Both the position numbers and the translations under genes were made by a program. The notes beneath the pieces are model-generated. The model saw nothing but the letters and a program-made list of their open reading frames with translations. It was not told where the DNA came from and did no database searches. Positions 1 through 9,017 of a stretch of 64,000 nt of DNA are shown here, one piece after another. The DNA is taken from the NCBI GenBank assembly GCA_016703425.1, contig JADJCA010000001.1:1240001-1304000 (forward strand), read 5' to 3'. Source of the stretch: Myxococcales bacterium. GTDB taxonomy: Bacteria; Myxococcota_A; Polyangia; Polyangiales; Polyangiaceae. Every line of letters begins with the position of its first letter. The stretch's first letter is position 1.

Positions 1-1
1 T

Positions 2-813
2 GTGACCACGCCTCCTCCGGCTCCGGCGCCGTCACCCGCGGTGGCCGCGGCAGCGCTGCGAGATGCCGCCGAGCGCGCCGGGCAGGCCTCACCCAAGGTG
101 ACCGCGCGGCCGGCGAGCCCCATCGATCCGCAAGCGCGGCGTGACCTCTTGGCAAAACACCTGCGCGGTGGAAAGCCGACGCGAACCTCATCCAACCCGG
201 GCTTCGCCGCGGCCACGTCGCCGCCCCCTCCGCAAGCCGACAAAGACGCGCTCCGTCGCCGCTACGAGCAGCGCAAGGAGGACGTCCGGCGCGGTCAAGC
301 GCAGCACCATCGACAGACCGGCGACCAGGCGCGCGCCGCGGGTGACGCCATCGCCGCGGCTGCATCGTACAAGGCGGCGCTCAATTTCACGCCCGAGGAT
401 AGCGAGCTGCAGCGCCTCGTCGACGAAGCGACCGTGGAGTCCGAGACGACGCTCGCGGACACCTACCGCAAGCAGGCCATCTACGAGGAGAAGGCTGGCC
501 GATGGGCCGACGCGGCGCGTTCGTGGAGCAAGGTGACGCAGCTTGCGCCAAAGGATCCCGTTCCTGGGAGCGCGCCGCCAACTCCATCTTGCTCGCGAAA
601 GGCAACCTCCACGACGCCGCGACGTTCGCCCAAAAAGCGACATCGCTTTTGCCCCAGGACGCGCGGCTGCGCGCCCTTCTTTCGAACGTCTACCTGGAAG
701 CCGGCCTCTTCAAGAACGCAAAACGCGAAATAGACACAGCAATTCAGCTCGCGCCGGGGGATGATAGTATCGCCGTTCTGGCGAGACGTATTGCGAGCGC
801 CATTGGGAAATAG
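2..813 (+). CDS. TPR protein upstream of DnaK, frame broken near 557
   Basis: The N-terminal part (about 90 residues) is Pro/Ala-rich and low complexity. It is followed by a charged helix and TPR-like helices (KAALNFTPEDSELQRL, then a unit ending in KVTQLAPKDP). The reading frame of base 2 runs into Arg/Pro-rich nonsense after about base 558, while the frame ending at 813 continues the TPR pattern (ERAANSILLAKG, then KREIDTAIQLAPGDDS). Adding one C to the CCC at 557-559 joins them as KDP-RSWERAAN. The break is therefore a one-base loss, either an assembly error or a real mutation. The first visible start is a GTG at base 2, but the gene may begin before the window; in myxobacteria such C-terminal halves often follow a J domain, which I cannot see here. 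It ends 17 bases before dnaK, so a co-chaperone role is plausible but inferred. Confidence 0.7.
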
Positions 814-830
814 CTTCCGTCGGGAGAATC

Positions 831-2657
831 ATGGAGAAGGTCATCGGCATCGATCTGGGGACCACGAACTCGTGCGTGGCCCTCGTGGAGAACGGGACGC
901 CCGTCGTCATCCCCAATCGCGGCGGATACAAGACGACGCCTTCGATGGTGGCCGTCACGGAAGCGGGCAAGCGCCTCGTGGGGCACATCGCCAAGCGGCA
1001 AGCGATCACCAACGCCGAGAACTCGGTGTCGGCAGCCAAGCGGCTCATCGGCCGCAAGTGGACGTCGCCGCAAGTGCGCAACGCCGTGGCGACCTCCAGC
1101 TACCGCATCGTCGAAGGCCCGCACCACGACGTGCGCATCGTGCTCCGCGACAAGGAGTACAGCGTCCCCGAGATTAGCGCGATGGTCCTCCAGGAGATGA
1201 AGGTCATCGCGGAGGACTATGTCGGTCACCCGGTCACCAAGGCCGTCATCACGGTGCCGGCCTACTTCAATGACAACCAGAGGCAGGCCACCAAAGACGC
1301 CGGTGAGATCTCGGGCCTCGAGGTCATCCGCATCATCAACGAGCCCACGGCGGCCGCCTTGTCGTACGGCTACGGCCGCAACGTCGAGAAGACGGTCGCC
1401 GTCTACGACTTCGGGGGCGGCACCTTCGACATCTCGATTCTCGAGATCGGTTCCAACGGCGTCTTCAAGGTCATCGCAACGGCCGGGGACACCTTCCTCG
1501 GCGGCGAGGACATCGACGCCCGCATCATCGATTGGCTTGTGCAAGGGTTCCGCGAGGAGCACCAGATCGACCTGCGTCAAGATCGGATGGCGCTCCAGCG
1601 GCTCAAGGACGCGGCAGAGAAGGCGAAGTGCGAGCTATCGGGCGTCCGCGAGACGGAGATCAACCTCCCGTTCATCATCTCGAGCGGCCGCAACGAGGCG
1701 CTGCACCTTCAGCGGACGCTTTCGCGCGCCACGCTCGAGGAGCTCAGCGTGGATCTCATCGAGCGTACCGTCGACATTTGCCGCCAGACCCTGGAAGACG
1801 CCAAGCTCGAGAAGAACGAGGTTGATGAGGTGTTGCTCGTCGGCGGCATGACGCGCATGCCGCGCATCCAGACCGAGGTCGCCACCTTCTTTGAGAAGCA
1901 ACCGTCCAAGGGCGTCCACCCCGACGAGGTCGTCGCCCTCGGCGCGGCCATCCAGGGCTCCGCGCTCATCGACGAGAAGCAGGACATGATCCTGCTCGAC
2001 GTCACGCCCCACGCGCTCGGAATCATGACCCACGGCGGGTTCTTCGAAGAGCTCATCCCGCCGAACACCACGGTGCCCACGAGCCGCCAGAAGATCTTCA
2101 CCACGAGCCGCGACAACCAGACGGCGGTGAAGATCCTCGTCATGCAAGGCGACTCGGACAAGGCCGAGGACAACGAGGTGCTCGGGGAGTTCATCCTCAC
2201 GGGCCTGCGGCGTGCCGCCAAGGGCCAGGTCGAGGTGGAGGTCACCTTCGAGATCAACGCCGACGGCATCGTGAGCGTCCGCGCGCGCGACCTCGAGACG
2301 GGCCTCGTTCAGTCGATCCAAGTCACGGCCACGAGCGGCCTCACGCGCGACGAGGTCAAGAACATGATCGAGGGCGCGAAAGACTACATGGTGGAGCGCC
2401 GCAGCTCGGAGGAGCTGGAGCGCGTGCGCCAGGAGGCGGAGAAGCTCACCGTCGAGATCGAGCGTCTCTTTCCGCAGGTCGAGCAGATCGTGGCGGCCAG
2501 CGACTTCGGACGCGACGCCATCGACAAGGCTCGGTCCATCGTGACGAAAGCCAAGCAAGCCATCGAGAAGAAGGATCTTGCCGCGTTGAAGGACCAGATC
2601 GAGGGGCTCACGCGGACCCATCGGATGTTTAAGGGCGTCGTCGCGAAGAGCCAATAG
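831..2657 (+). CDS. dnaK: Hsp70 family chaperone DnaK (paralogue)
   Basis: This is an ATP-dependent cytoplasmic Hsp70 chaperone of 608 residues. The N-terminal nucleotide-binding domain starts with the phosphate-1 motif GIDLGTTNSCVAL (about residues 6-18). It also has the AVITVPAYFNDNQRQATKDA and RIINEPTAAALSYG blocks and the phosphate-2 motif VYDFGGGTFDISIL. The substrate-binding domain includes DVTPHALGI. The helical lid is about 30 residues shorter than in E. coli DnaK (638) and ends in VVAKSQ instead of a disordered acidic tail. The ATG at 831 is preceded by GGGAG. There is no grpE or dnaJ beside it and no CIRCE element, so this is more likely one of the several myxobacterial DnaK paralogues than the main heat-shock copy. 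Confidence 0.95.
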   Translation: MEKVIGIDLGTTNSCVALVENGTPVVIPNRGGYKTTPSMVAVTEAGKRLVGHIAKRQAITNAENSVSAAKRLIGRKWTSPQVRNAVATSSYRIVEGPHHDVRIVLRDKEYSVPEISAMVLQEMKVIAEDYVGHPVTKAVITVPAYFNDNQRQATKDAGEISGLEVIRIINEPTAAALSYGYGRNVEKTVAVYDFGGGTFDISILEIGSNGVFKVIATAGDTFLGGEDIDARIIDWLVQGFREEHQIDLRQDRMALQRLKDAAEKAKCELSGVRETEINLPFIISSGRNEALHLQRTLSRATLEELSVDLIERTVDICRQTLEDAKLEKNEVDEVLLVGGMTRMPRIQTEVATFFEKQPSKGVHPDEVVALGAAIQGSALIDEKQDMILLDVTPHALGIMTHGGFFEELIPPNTTVPTSRQKIFTTSRDNQTAVKILVMQGDSDKAEDNEVLGEFILTGLRRAAKGQVEVEVTFEINADGIVSVRARDLETGLVQSIQVTATSGLTRDEVKNMIEGAKDYMVERRSSEELERVRQEAEKLTVEIERLFPQVEQIVAASDFGRDAIDKARSIVTKAKQAIEKKDLAALKDQIEGLTRTHRMFKGVVAKSQ

Positions 2658-2682
2658 CAACTGAGAATCGAAGGGCCGCATT

Positions 2683-3351
2683 GTGAGCAGTAAGCGCGAC
2701 GAACAGGGCAACCGCGAGTCGGACAAGCCGACCATGGTTCCCCTCGACGTCGTCACGGACGTGCACACGTCCGACAAGCCCACGATGGTGCCCGAGGTGC
2801 CCTTGACGGAGTTTGCGCGCCAGCCAGTGGCGCGTCGCACGCCCGTCGGGACGCGCGCGGCTCAAGTCACCCTCACCGACGAGGCGGAGCTGGAACGTGC
2901 GCGCTTGCTGTCGCTGGAGATCGTGACACCGGCGGAGCCGCTCGCCGTGCCGCCGCCGCTCGCGGCGCTGCGAACCAAGCAGCCGGCGGAAGACATGCTC
3001 GAGCGCCTGGAGCTTGGTGACCTCGCGGGAGCGCTCCGCATCGCGGAAGAGATCCTGACGATGCGCTGCGACGACCTCGAGGCGAAACGGGTCGCTTGGG
3101 AGTGCCGCGAGAAGCTCGCAGAGCTCTACGTCGATCGCCTGGGCACGCTCGACGCGGTCCCGCTCGTCATCATGAGCGGCGACGAACTGCGCGCCGTCAG
3201 CCTCGACCATCGGGCCGGGTTTCTCTTGTCGCACGTCGACGGGCTCTCGAGCCTGGAGATGATCCTCGACGTCAGCGGCATGCCGCGGCTCGACGCGCTG
3301 CGCATCCTCGTGGAGCTGGTTCAGAAGCGCGTGGTCGCGCTGCGGACCTGA
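2683..3351 (+). CDS. Unknown protein with duplicated SDKPTMVP motif
   Basis: I do not recognise a named family for this 222-residue protein. The first 35 residues carry two copies of SDKPTMVP separated by about a dozen residues, followed by a Pro/Ala linker. A helical middle region (MLERLELGDLAGALRIAEEIL) resembles a single TPR-like hairpin. The last 60 residues form a compact alpha/beta region ending DHRAGFLLSHVDGLSS and LDALRILVELVQKRVVAL, which has the look of a small winged-helix-like tail seen in other myxobacterial signalling proteins. The GTG start at 2683 follows GAAGGG. It lies 25 bases after dnaK on the same strand and is probably cotranscribed with it. The duplicated Thr motif could be a phosphorylation or FHA-docking site, which is speculation. 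Confidence 0.7.
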   Translation: MSSKRDEQGNRESDKPTMVPLDVVTDVHTSDKPTMVPEVPLTEFARQPVARRTPVGTRAAQVTLTDEAELERARLLSLEIVTPAEPLAVPPPLAALRTKQPAEDMLERLELGDLAGALRIAEEILTMRCDDLEAKRVAWECREKLAELYVDRLGTLDAVPLVIMSGDELRAVSLDHRAGFLLSHVDGLSSLEMILDVSGMPRLDALRILVELVQKRVVALRT

Positions 3352-3476
3352 CGAGGCGCGCGACCCACGGCCCGCTGAAGCCAGATCGACGCGTGCGCAA
3401 GCGGAAATCGCGCCGCACATGTCGGTTGACGCTTTGATGTTGCAGAGCGTTCTCGGAGAGCTACACCCTTAGACCC

Positions 3477-4473
3477 ATGGGCGTGCCGATCGATGCCGTG
3501 CGCTTGCAGCGCCAGATCGAGCACGTGCTTGAGCGGAGCGCTGACGGCACCGAGCTGTTGCCGCTGCTGCGGCGGCTCGCTCGCCTGGCTGCGCCGGGCT
3601 CGGAAGCGGCGCACTTCGCGCACCTGAAGCTCGCGGAGCTCCTCGCCGAGCAGAACCCTTGGCGAGCGGCCCTCTCGGCCCGGAAAGCGGCCACGTCGAA
3701 CCGCCGCGATGACCGCGCCCTCGCGGTCCAGGGCCTGTGCCTGACGCTCTTGGGCCACTACCGCGCCGCTGCGGCGGCGTACCGTCGGGCCCTCGAGCTT
3801 GCCCCCGGTAACCCCTGGTACGCCCACAACCTCGGTCATCTGCTCGACGTGACCCTCGGCCAACCCACGGCGGCGCTGCCATGGCTCAGCACCGCCTACG
3901 CGAACCTCCCGGAGCATGGCGGCATCGCGACATCGTTCGCTCATGCGCTGGGCAAAGCGGGACGCGTCGCAGAGGCCCGCAAGGTTCTTCGCCGTGCCAT
4001 GCGTGAGGGCCCCTCACCGGAACACCCCTCCGCCGAGCACCTCGCGCTCCTCCGTTGGCTCGACGCCGGCGCGCCCGAGGAGCGCATTGGGCTTCCCGTC
4101 CGGCCCGCCGCGCCGCGGCGGAACGCGGCTCCGTCGCAAGGCGACGAACCGGAGTCCCCGGCCAACGACGGCTCCGAGCCGGTCGAACGAGCCCTCTTGC
4201 GCGGCCTTGAGCGATTGCCGCTCGACGATCGGCAGAGGGCCCCGCGCGCGCGCCATTGCCCGCGCGCCCATCGCCCGTGACATGTGCGCCGACGGCGCGA
4301 GCCCCGAGAGCGTCGCCGCCGCTGTCGCCTACGCCATCGTCTACGTCGACGACGTGCCGCTCTCGCAGGCGGAGGTCGCCGCGTCCTTCCGCGTCAGCGG
4401 TTCGAGTCTGCGGGGGCGTTTTGCGACCTTGCGGGGGCACCTGCATCTCTTCTGCGACGGGCCCGACCGCTAA
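3477..4473 (+). CDS. TPR protein with C-terminal cyclin-like/HTH segment, frame broken near 4240
   Basis: Residues 1 to about 190 contain TPR-type helices (AALSARKAATSNRRDDRALAV; YRRALELAPGNPWYAHNLGHL; LGKAGRVAEARKVLRRAM). The frame starting at 3477 stops at 4280 with an Arg/Pro-rich end. The frame shifted by one base continues sensibly to 4473 with RDMCADGASPESVAAAVAYAIVYVD, then LSQAEVAASFRVSGSSLRGR. That segment resembles the second cyclin-fold repeat plus helix-turn-helix of TFIIB-like domains found at the C-terminus of myxobacterial TPR proteins. Removing one C from the CCCC at 4240-4243 restores one frame of about 330 residues. This is probably a regulatory or scaffold protein; function unknown. 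Confidence 0.65.
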
Positions 4474-4543
4474 GGGCTGGCGGCGCTGCCGGTCCCGCAT
4501 CGCGCTCGCTTTTCCACACTCCTAACGCTATGGAGGAGGCCCT

Positions 4544-5974
4544 ATGGCTCTCGCTCCGCGCGCCCTCGCTCGTCCTTGCGTCGCCTTCCTGGCGCTCCTC
4601 GCCACGGCTCTGCCCGACACCGCCGCGTACGCGCAGGGTCGCGGCGCTCCGAAGGCGCCGCCGGCTCCGCCTGCCGCCCCGAGCCCCGCGGCGAACTTGC
4701 CCGCGCCACCTTCCGTGAACGACCCGATGCTCGCCCCGATGCCCCCCGCGAAGCGCAACGTGAGCACCTGGGAAGAGGTCCTCACCTTCGTGCGAGCGCG
4801 CTCCACCGATCTGCAGATTGCGCTCGCCGATGTCACGCGGGCTGAAGGCCAATCACGCTCCGCGCTCGCGGGCGCGCTGCCGTCGTTGACGGCGCAAGGC
4901 ACCGTCGCCAAAGACATCATCACGCACGAGATCCCGGTGGGCCCCGGCACCGTCTCCCAGCAGCCGAACCCGGACGTCTACGTCAACGGCAGCCTCGGTC
5001 TCACGCAGCCGGTCCTCGCGCTCCGTGCGTGGCACTCGATCGAGACGGCACGCATGAACGAGTCGGTCGCGAAGCTCGGCGTGTCGGAGGTCAAGCGAAC
5101 GATCACGCTGCGCGTGGCGAACGCCGTCATCGGCGTGGTCACCGCCGAGCGCGTGGCGGAGCTCAATCGCGTCGGCCTCCGAACGTCTTTGGAGCGACTC
5201 GATCTGTCCGTTCGCAAAAAGGCGCTTGGCGCCGCTACGGGGCTCGACGTACTTCGCTCGCAGCAAGACGTCGAGCAGGCCCGCGCGACCCTCATCACCG
5301 GTGACGAGTCGCTGCGGCAGGCGCGCGAAGCGCTCGGGCTGGCCCTCGGGGTTCCCGAGCCCGTGGGCGTCGTCGCTGACGTCAACCTCGACGGCATTCA
5401 GCGCTCGGCGGCGAACTCGTGCAAGGCCGCCGGCTCCATCGACGAACGCTCCGACCTCGCGGCGGCGCGCGCGCGGCAAGAGGTCGCCGAGCGCGGCACG
5501 CGCGACGTCCGCTACCAGTACTTTCCGACCATCAACGCGCAGAGCAACCTGCGCGCCAATAGTCGTTCGCCGCAGACGAGCCCCACGTGGGAGATCCTCG
5601 GCGTGCTCAACTTCCCGCTATGGGAAGGTGGCGCTCGCTACGGCGCCATGAAGACGGCGGAGGCCGACATCGTGCGTTCGGAGAGCACGCTCACGTCACT
5701 CCGTCGCAGCGCCAACGTGGAGGTCGGGCAAGCGATGCGCGGCGTCGGTGTCGCCGAGCAGTCGCGAAAGGTCGCGAGCGACTCGCGCGCGCTGGCCGCC
5801 GAAGCCGAGCGCCTCGCCCGTGCGGGATTTCTAGAAGGTCAGGGCACGAGCCTCGAGCTCGTGCTCGCGGCGCAAGCGCTCCGCCAAGCGGAGGTCACGC
5901 TGGCGCTCAAGGAGTTCGAGCTCGTGCGCGCGCGGCTTGCGGCGCTGCTCGCGGCCTCCAACTGCTCACTCTAG
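4544..5974 (+). CDS. TolC-family outer membrane efflux protein
   Basis: This 476-residue protein has a cleavable signal peptide (cleavage near AYAQG), a Pro/Ala-rich linker, and two repeated TolC-type halves of long coiled-coil helices. The first half runs from about TWEEVLTFVRARSTDLQIALADVTRAEG, the second from SIDERSDLAAARARQEVAERG. Conserved features include the strand region QYFPTINAQSNL and the late helix RLARAGFLEGQGTSLELVLAAQ. TolC-family proteins form trimeric outer-membrane channels for RND or ABC exporters or type I secretion. No pump or membrane-fusion gene is adjacent, so the partner must be elsewhere. A strong ribosome site, GGAGGAGG, precedes the ATG. It converges with a second TolC-family gene 30 bases downstream. 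Confidence 0.85.
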   Translation: MALAPRALARPCVAFLALLATALPDTAAYAQGRGAPKAPPAPPAAPSPAANLPAPPSVNDPMLAPMPPAKRNVSTWEEVLTFVRARSTDLQIALADVTRAEGQSRSALAGALPSLTAQGTVAKDIITHEIPVGPGTVSQQPNPDVYVNGSLGLTQPVLALRAWHSIETARMNESVAKLGVSEVKRTITLRVANAVIGVVTAERVAELNRVGLRTSLERLDLSVRKKALGAATGLDVLRSQQDVEQARATLITGDESLRQAREALGLALGVPEPVGVVADVNLDGIQRSAANSCKAAGSIDERSDLAAARARQEVAERGTRDVRYQYFPTINAQSNLRANSRSPQTSPTWEILGVLNFPLWEGGARYGAMKTAEADIVRSESTLTSLRRSANVEVGQAMRGVGVAEQSRKVASDSRALAAEAERLARAGFLEGQGTSLELVLAAQALRQAEVTLALKEFELVRARLAALLAASNCSL

Positions 5975-6004
5975 GACGCGTCGTGTCCGCGGGCCCCCGC
6001 GCTC

Positions 6005-7519
6005 TCAGGAGCCACCAGGGGCCGCCTTGCCCCAGCCCGTCGTGCGGGCGAGATCGCTCAGCGCCACGCTGTAGTCCATGAGCGCGTAGATGTGCGAGAC
6101 GCGCGCGTTGACATACACGCGCAAGGGCTCTGTGAGCGCGCGTTCGTCCTTGGTCCCGAGGTCGATGGCGTCTTGCACCGTCGAGATCCACTGCCGGGCG
6201 CGGCTCTCGGCGCGGCCCCAGGCTTCTTCGCGCCCCTTGGCCTCCACGGCGATGGCGTGGGCGTTTTCGACCTCGACGCCGACGCCGCCGAGCGCCAGCC
6301 GGTGCAGCGCTCGCGTCTCCTCGAGCTGCGACTCGGCCATGCCGATGCGCGCTTGCTTGACCATGAAGTCGAGATCCCATCGAGCACCGAGACCGAAGTA
6401 GTAGCCGAGGCCCGTCAACCCTTGGTTGAAGCGATCGCCGAACCACGCGTTGTTCTGCACGGTCGCGCTCGGCGCGTAGACGTACGACGCGCCGAGTCCA
6501 ATGCCGACGTTCGGCAACATGTACGCGCGAGCCAGGTCTACGAGCGCTCGACGCGCGACGAGGCCGGCGCGCGCTTGGTTGATGTCGGGCCGGTAGAGGC
6601 GCGCCGCCGTGAGGTATTGCACGACGGGGCCGAGCTCGACGGTCGGCTTCTTGAGCGGCTCATCGGGCACGTCAAAGTTCGACTGGACGCCGGTCATGAA
6701 TCGGAGCGCCGCGAGGGCGTAGATCTCGCCCTTTTTCGCGTCGCCGGCGCGGGCGAGGATCTCGTCGCGGTAAACGAGGAGCCTTAGCCGATCGGTCTCC
6801 TCGACGCTGGCATCGCCCCTCGCGATGCGCTTCTCGATGCCTTGGATCCCCTTGGCGATGCGCTCGGTGACGTCGTTGATGAGGTACGCGGCGTCGCGCG
6901 CCAAGAGCGTCCCGAAATACGCTCGCCGCACGTCCATGCGGATCTGTTGCCGTGTCTTCTCGAGATCCCACTCGCTGACCCGCACCGCGGCCGTCGCCGC
7001 CTCGCGCCCCGCCGTCATCTTGCCGAACGTGTAGAGCGGTATCGTGCCGTTGATGGAGCCACGAAGGGCCGGCTGCAGGCCCTCGAAGATGCCCGGGTTC
7101 ACGATGCTCGCCGGTGCCGTTGTGTAGGTCGGGATGCCTCCGATGGTTGGCAAGACACCGACGTCGACGCTCGCGTACCACTGCGAAAACGGCAGCCACT
7201 TGGCTTCCGAGAGCTGCCCGTGCCACCAGGCGAGACGGGCCCGCGCGGCCCACAAGTTCGGGTGATTTCGATCGGCGAGGGCGAGGCACTCGACAAGACT
7301 GTACGAGCGTCCGCGCACCACCTGCTGCGTGGGCAGCGCCTGGTAGGTCCCGAAGGTCGACTCGGCGTCAGCCTTCTTTTCGTCGGTCTTCTTTTCGTCG
7401 CCTTCGAGATCGAGGTCGCTCGCGCGCGCCCGCTCGGTCGCTGCAAGCGCCGCGACCGCAAGCGAGAGCGAAAGCGGCGTGAGCCACCCTCGACCTCGGG
7501 ACGAGCGAAAATCCCTCAT
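6005..7519 (-). CDS. TolC-family outer membrane protein, coupled to mutY
   Basis: This is a second, distantly related outer-membrane factor of about 504 residues. The start chosen is the ATG at 7519 because it is directly followed by a signal peptide (MRDFRSSRGRGWLTPLSLSL, cleavage near ARASD). The ATG overlaps the mutY stop as ATGA. The mature N-terminus is Lys/Asp-rich (EGDEKKTDEKKADAE). It is followed by a TolC-type domain with ECLALADRNHPNLWAARARL and LPTIGGIPTY, and a second helical half near ARLYRPDINQARAGLVARRA. The protein is probably an outer-membrane channel or a periplasmic TolC-like coiled-coil protein. Coupling with a DNA repair gene is probably a positional accident. Confidence 0.8.
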   Translation of the reverse strand: MRDFRSSRGRGWLTPLSLSLAVAALAATERARASDLDLEGDEKKTDEKKADAESTFGTYQALPTQQVVRGRSYSLVECLALADRNHPNLWAARARLAWWHGQLSEAKWLPFSQWYASVDVGVLPTIGGIPTYTTAPASIVNPGIFEGLQPALRGSINGTIPLYTFGKMTAGREAATAAVRVSEWDLEKTRQQIRMDVRRAYFGTLLARDAAYLINDVTERIAKGIQGIEKRIARGDASVEETDRLRLLVYRDEILARAGDAKKGEIYALAALRFMTGVQSNFDVPDEPLKKPTVELGPVVQYLTAARLYRPDINQARAGLVARRALVDLARAYMLPNVGIGLGASYVYAPSATVQNNAWFGDRFNQGLTGLGYYFGLGARWDLDFMVKQARIGMAESQLEETRALHRLALGGVGVEVENAHAIAVEAKGREEAWGRAESRARQWISTVQDAIDLGTKDERALTEPLRVYVNARVSHIYALMDYSVALSDLARTTGWGKAAPGGS

Positions 7520-8745
7520 GATTCGCTGCGCGACCTTACCAACGCACGCTGGGGCGTCAATCGGCCCGCGCGGCGCGGCCCGGAAGCCTCCCGAGCTTGA
7601 GCCTCGGCCAGCGCGAGGACGCGGTCCGTGAGCGCCGCCCTCGGCAGCGTGCCGAGCCTCGAGAGCGCGCAAAATCGCACATCATCGTAAACGCCGCCGT
7701 CGAGGCCCGCGGCCGGGACAATCTTGCCGTCGAGCGACGCTCGAACGACCTGCACGGTGAGGCGTCGGTGCGAGAGCACATGAACGAGCTCGCCGCAGGC
7801 CACCAGGTCGCGCGGAGTGGCGCCGACCAGCTCGGCGAACCGCTCCGGCAGGTCGGCCGTCTCGCCGCTCCCGCGAGCCGCGACGCTCGGAAACTCCCAG
7901 AGGCCCGCGAAGAGCCCGCTCTCGGCCCGCCGATGAGCGAGGAGAACGCGACCACGACGCTGCACGACAAGCGCCGCGAGATGCACTGGGACGGGCGCCT
8001 TCTTGGATTGGATCCGGGGCAGCTCGTCGGTGAGGCCGCGAGCGCGCGCTTGGCAAGGAGCCGCCAGTGGACACGTCCCGCACTGGGGCGCGCGCGGGGT
8101 GCACACCGTTGCTCCAAGCTCCATGAGGGCTTCGTTGAAGGTCCCCGGATCGTTCGCCGGAACTAGCGCCTCGGCGATGCTCCACACGCGAGCGAGGCCG
8201 GCGCCGCGCGTGGGGTCAGAGAGGAGCGCGAAGAGTCGCGCCACGACGCGCGCGACGTTGCCATCGACAATGGCCGCCCGTTCGCCGCAAGCGATGCTCG
8301 CGACGGCCCCCGCGGTGTAGCGTCCGACGCCGGGCAACGTGCGCAGCTCGACAGCGCTGCGAGGAAACACCCCGCCGTGCAGCTCGCAGACGGCGCGGGC
8401 CGCCGCGTGGAGCATGCGGGCGCGTCGGTAGTAGCCGAGCCCGCTCCACAAGGACAAGACGTCCTCGAGGGGAGCTTCGGCGAGTCGTTCGACGCGAGGG
8501 AACGCTTTCAGGAAGCGTTCGTAGTAAGGGATCACCGTGTCGACCCGCGTTTGCTGCAGCATGATCTCGCTGAGCCAGACGGCGTAGGGATCGCGGCTCT
8601 CGCGCCAAGGAAGGTCACGCTTCGCTCTTCGAAACCACGGAACAAGAAGCCGTGCGAGCGAATCGCCGGCCCCTTGCGCGTCCGGGACGCCGTGCGCATC
8701 TTCTGCCGCGGGTCGCCTTTTGCGCGACCGGGAGCTCCGAGGCAT
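7516..8745 (-). CDS. mutY: A/G-specific adenine glycosylase MutY
   Basis: MutY removes adenine mispaired with 8-oxoguanine in base excision repair. Counting from the ATG at 8745, the catalytic Glu60 is in SEIMLQQTRV. The helix-hairpin-helix LPGVGRYTAGAVAS ends at about residue 150, and the catalytic Asp161 is in IVDGNVARV. The iron-sulfur loop is C215-x6-C222-x2-C225-x5-C231. The C-terminal third is a NUDIX-like 8-oxoG recognition domain (HLAALVVQRRGRVLLAHRR; GLWEFPSV). About 409 residues, slightly longer than E. coli MutY. An upstream start at 8784 is also open, but it would run further into the divergent small membrane-protein gene. The stop overlaps the next gene's start by four bases. Confidence 0.95.
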   Translation of the reverse strand: MPRSSRSRKRRPAAEDAHGVPDAQGAGDSLARLLVPWFRRAKRDLPWRESRDPYAVWLSEIMLQQTRVDTVIPYYERFLKAFPRVERLAEAPLEDVLSLWSGLGYYRRARMLHAAARAVCELHGGVFPRSAVELRTLPGVGRYTAGAVASIACGERAAIVDGNVARVVARLFALLSDPTRGAGLARVWSIAEALVPANDPGTFNEALMELGATVCTPRAPQCGTCPLAAPCQARARGLTDELPRIQSKKAPVPVHLAALVVQRRGRVLLAHRRAESGLFAGLWEFPSVAARGSGETADLPERFAELVGATPRDLVACGELVHVLSHRRLTVQVVRASLDGKIVPAAGLDGGVYDDVRFCALSRLGTLPRAALTDRVLALAEAQAREASGPRRAGRLTPQRALVRSRSES

Positions 8746-8959
8746 GCGCAATTCTGGTGTGGCTGCGGTCCTGTCTTTCCTCATCCCTGGCGTGGGACAG
8801 ATCTACAACGGCAAGTTCCTCCGCGGGGTCTTTTGGTTGGTCATCACCCCGGGCTTCTGGATCGGCACTGGCGGGACCTTCGGCTGGGTGTGCCATCTCA
8901 TCGCCGCGTACACAGCGTACTCGTACGCGGAAGCCCACGGCCGTTACGTGCCGGCCTGA
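8744..8959 (+). CDS. Small TM2-like membrane protein
   Basis: A 71-residue protein with two membrane helices (VAAVLSFLIPGVGQIYNGKF and FWLVITPGFWIGTGGTFGWV) and the PGxGQIYNGKFLRG motif typical of TM2-like / DUF5683-type small membrane proteins. The ATG at 8744 is preceded by GGGAG about ten bases away; a TTG at 8720 in the same frame is an alternative. The start lies against the divergent mutY start, so the two genes share a very compact or overlapping promoter region. Function unknown. Confidence 0.7.
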   Translation: MRNSGVAAVLSFLIPGVGQIYNGKFLRGVFWLVITPGFWIGTGGTFGWVCHLIAAYTAYSYAEAHGRYVPA

Positions 8960-9017
8960 CGCGCGTCGCCTCGCGGCGGCCGCAAAGCCAGGTCGCGGCG
9001 GGGCGTGGTCGCCGCGC

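Noticed and set aside
1635..2840. Long open frame on the minus strand across dnaK
   Set aside because: It lies opposite a clear DnaK and is Arg/Leu/Asp-rich with no motif; high GC gives long antisense frames.
8615..9017. Extension of the kinase reading frame past the C6 run into mutY
   Set aside because: The sequence becomes Arg/Pro nonsense and overlaps mutY; the alternative frame ending at 9018 is a normal Ala/Pro tail.
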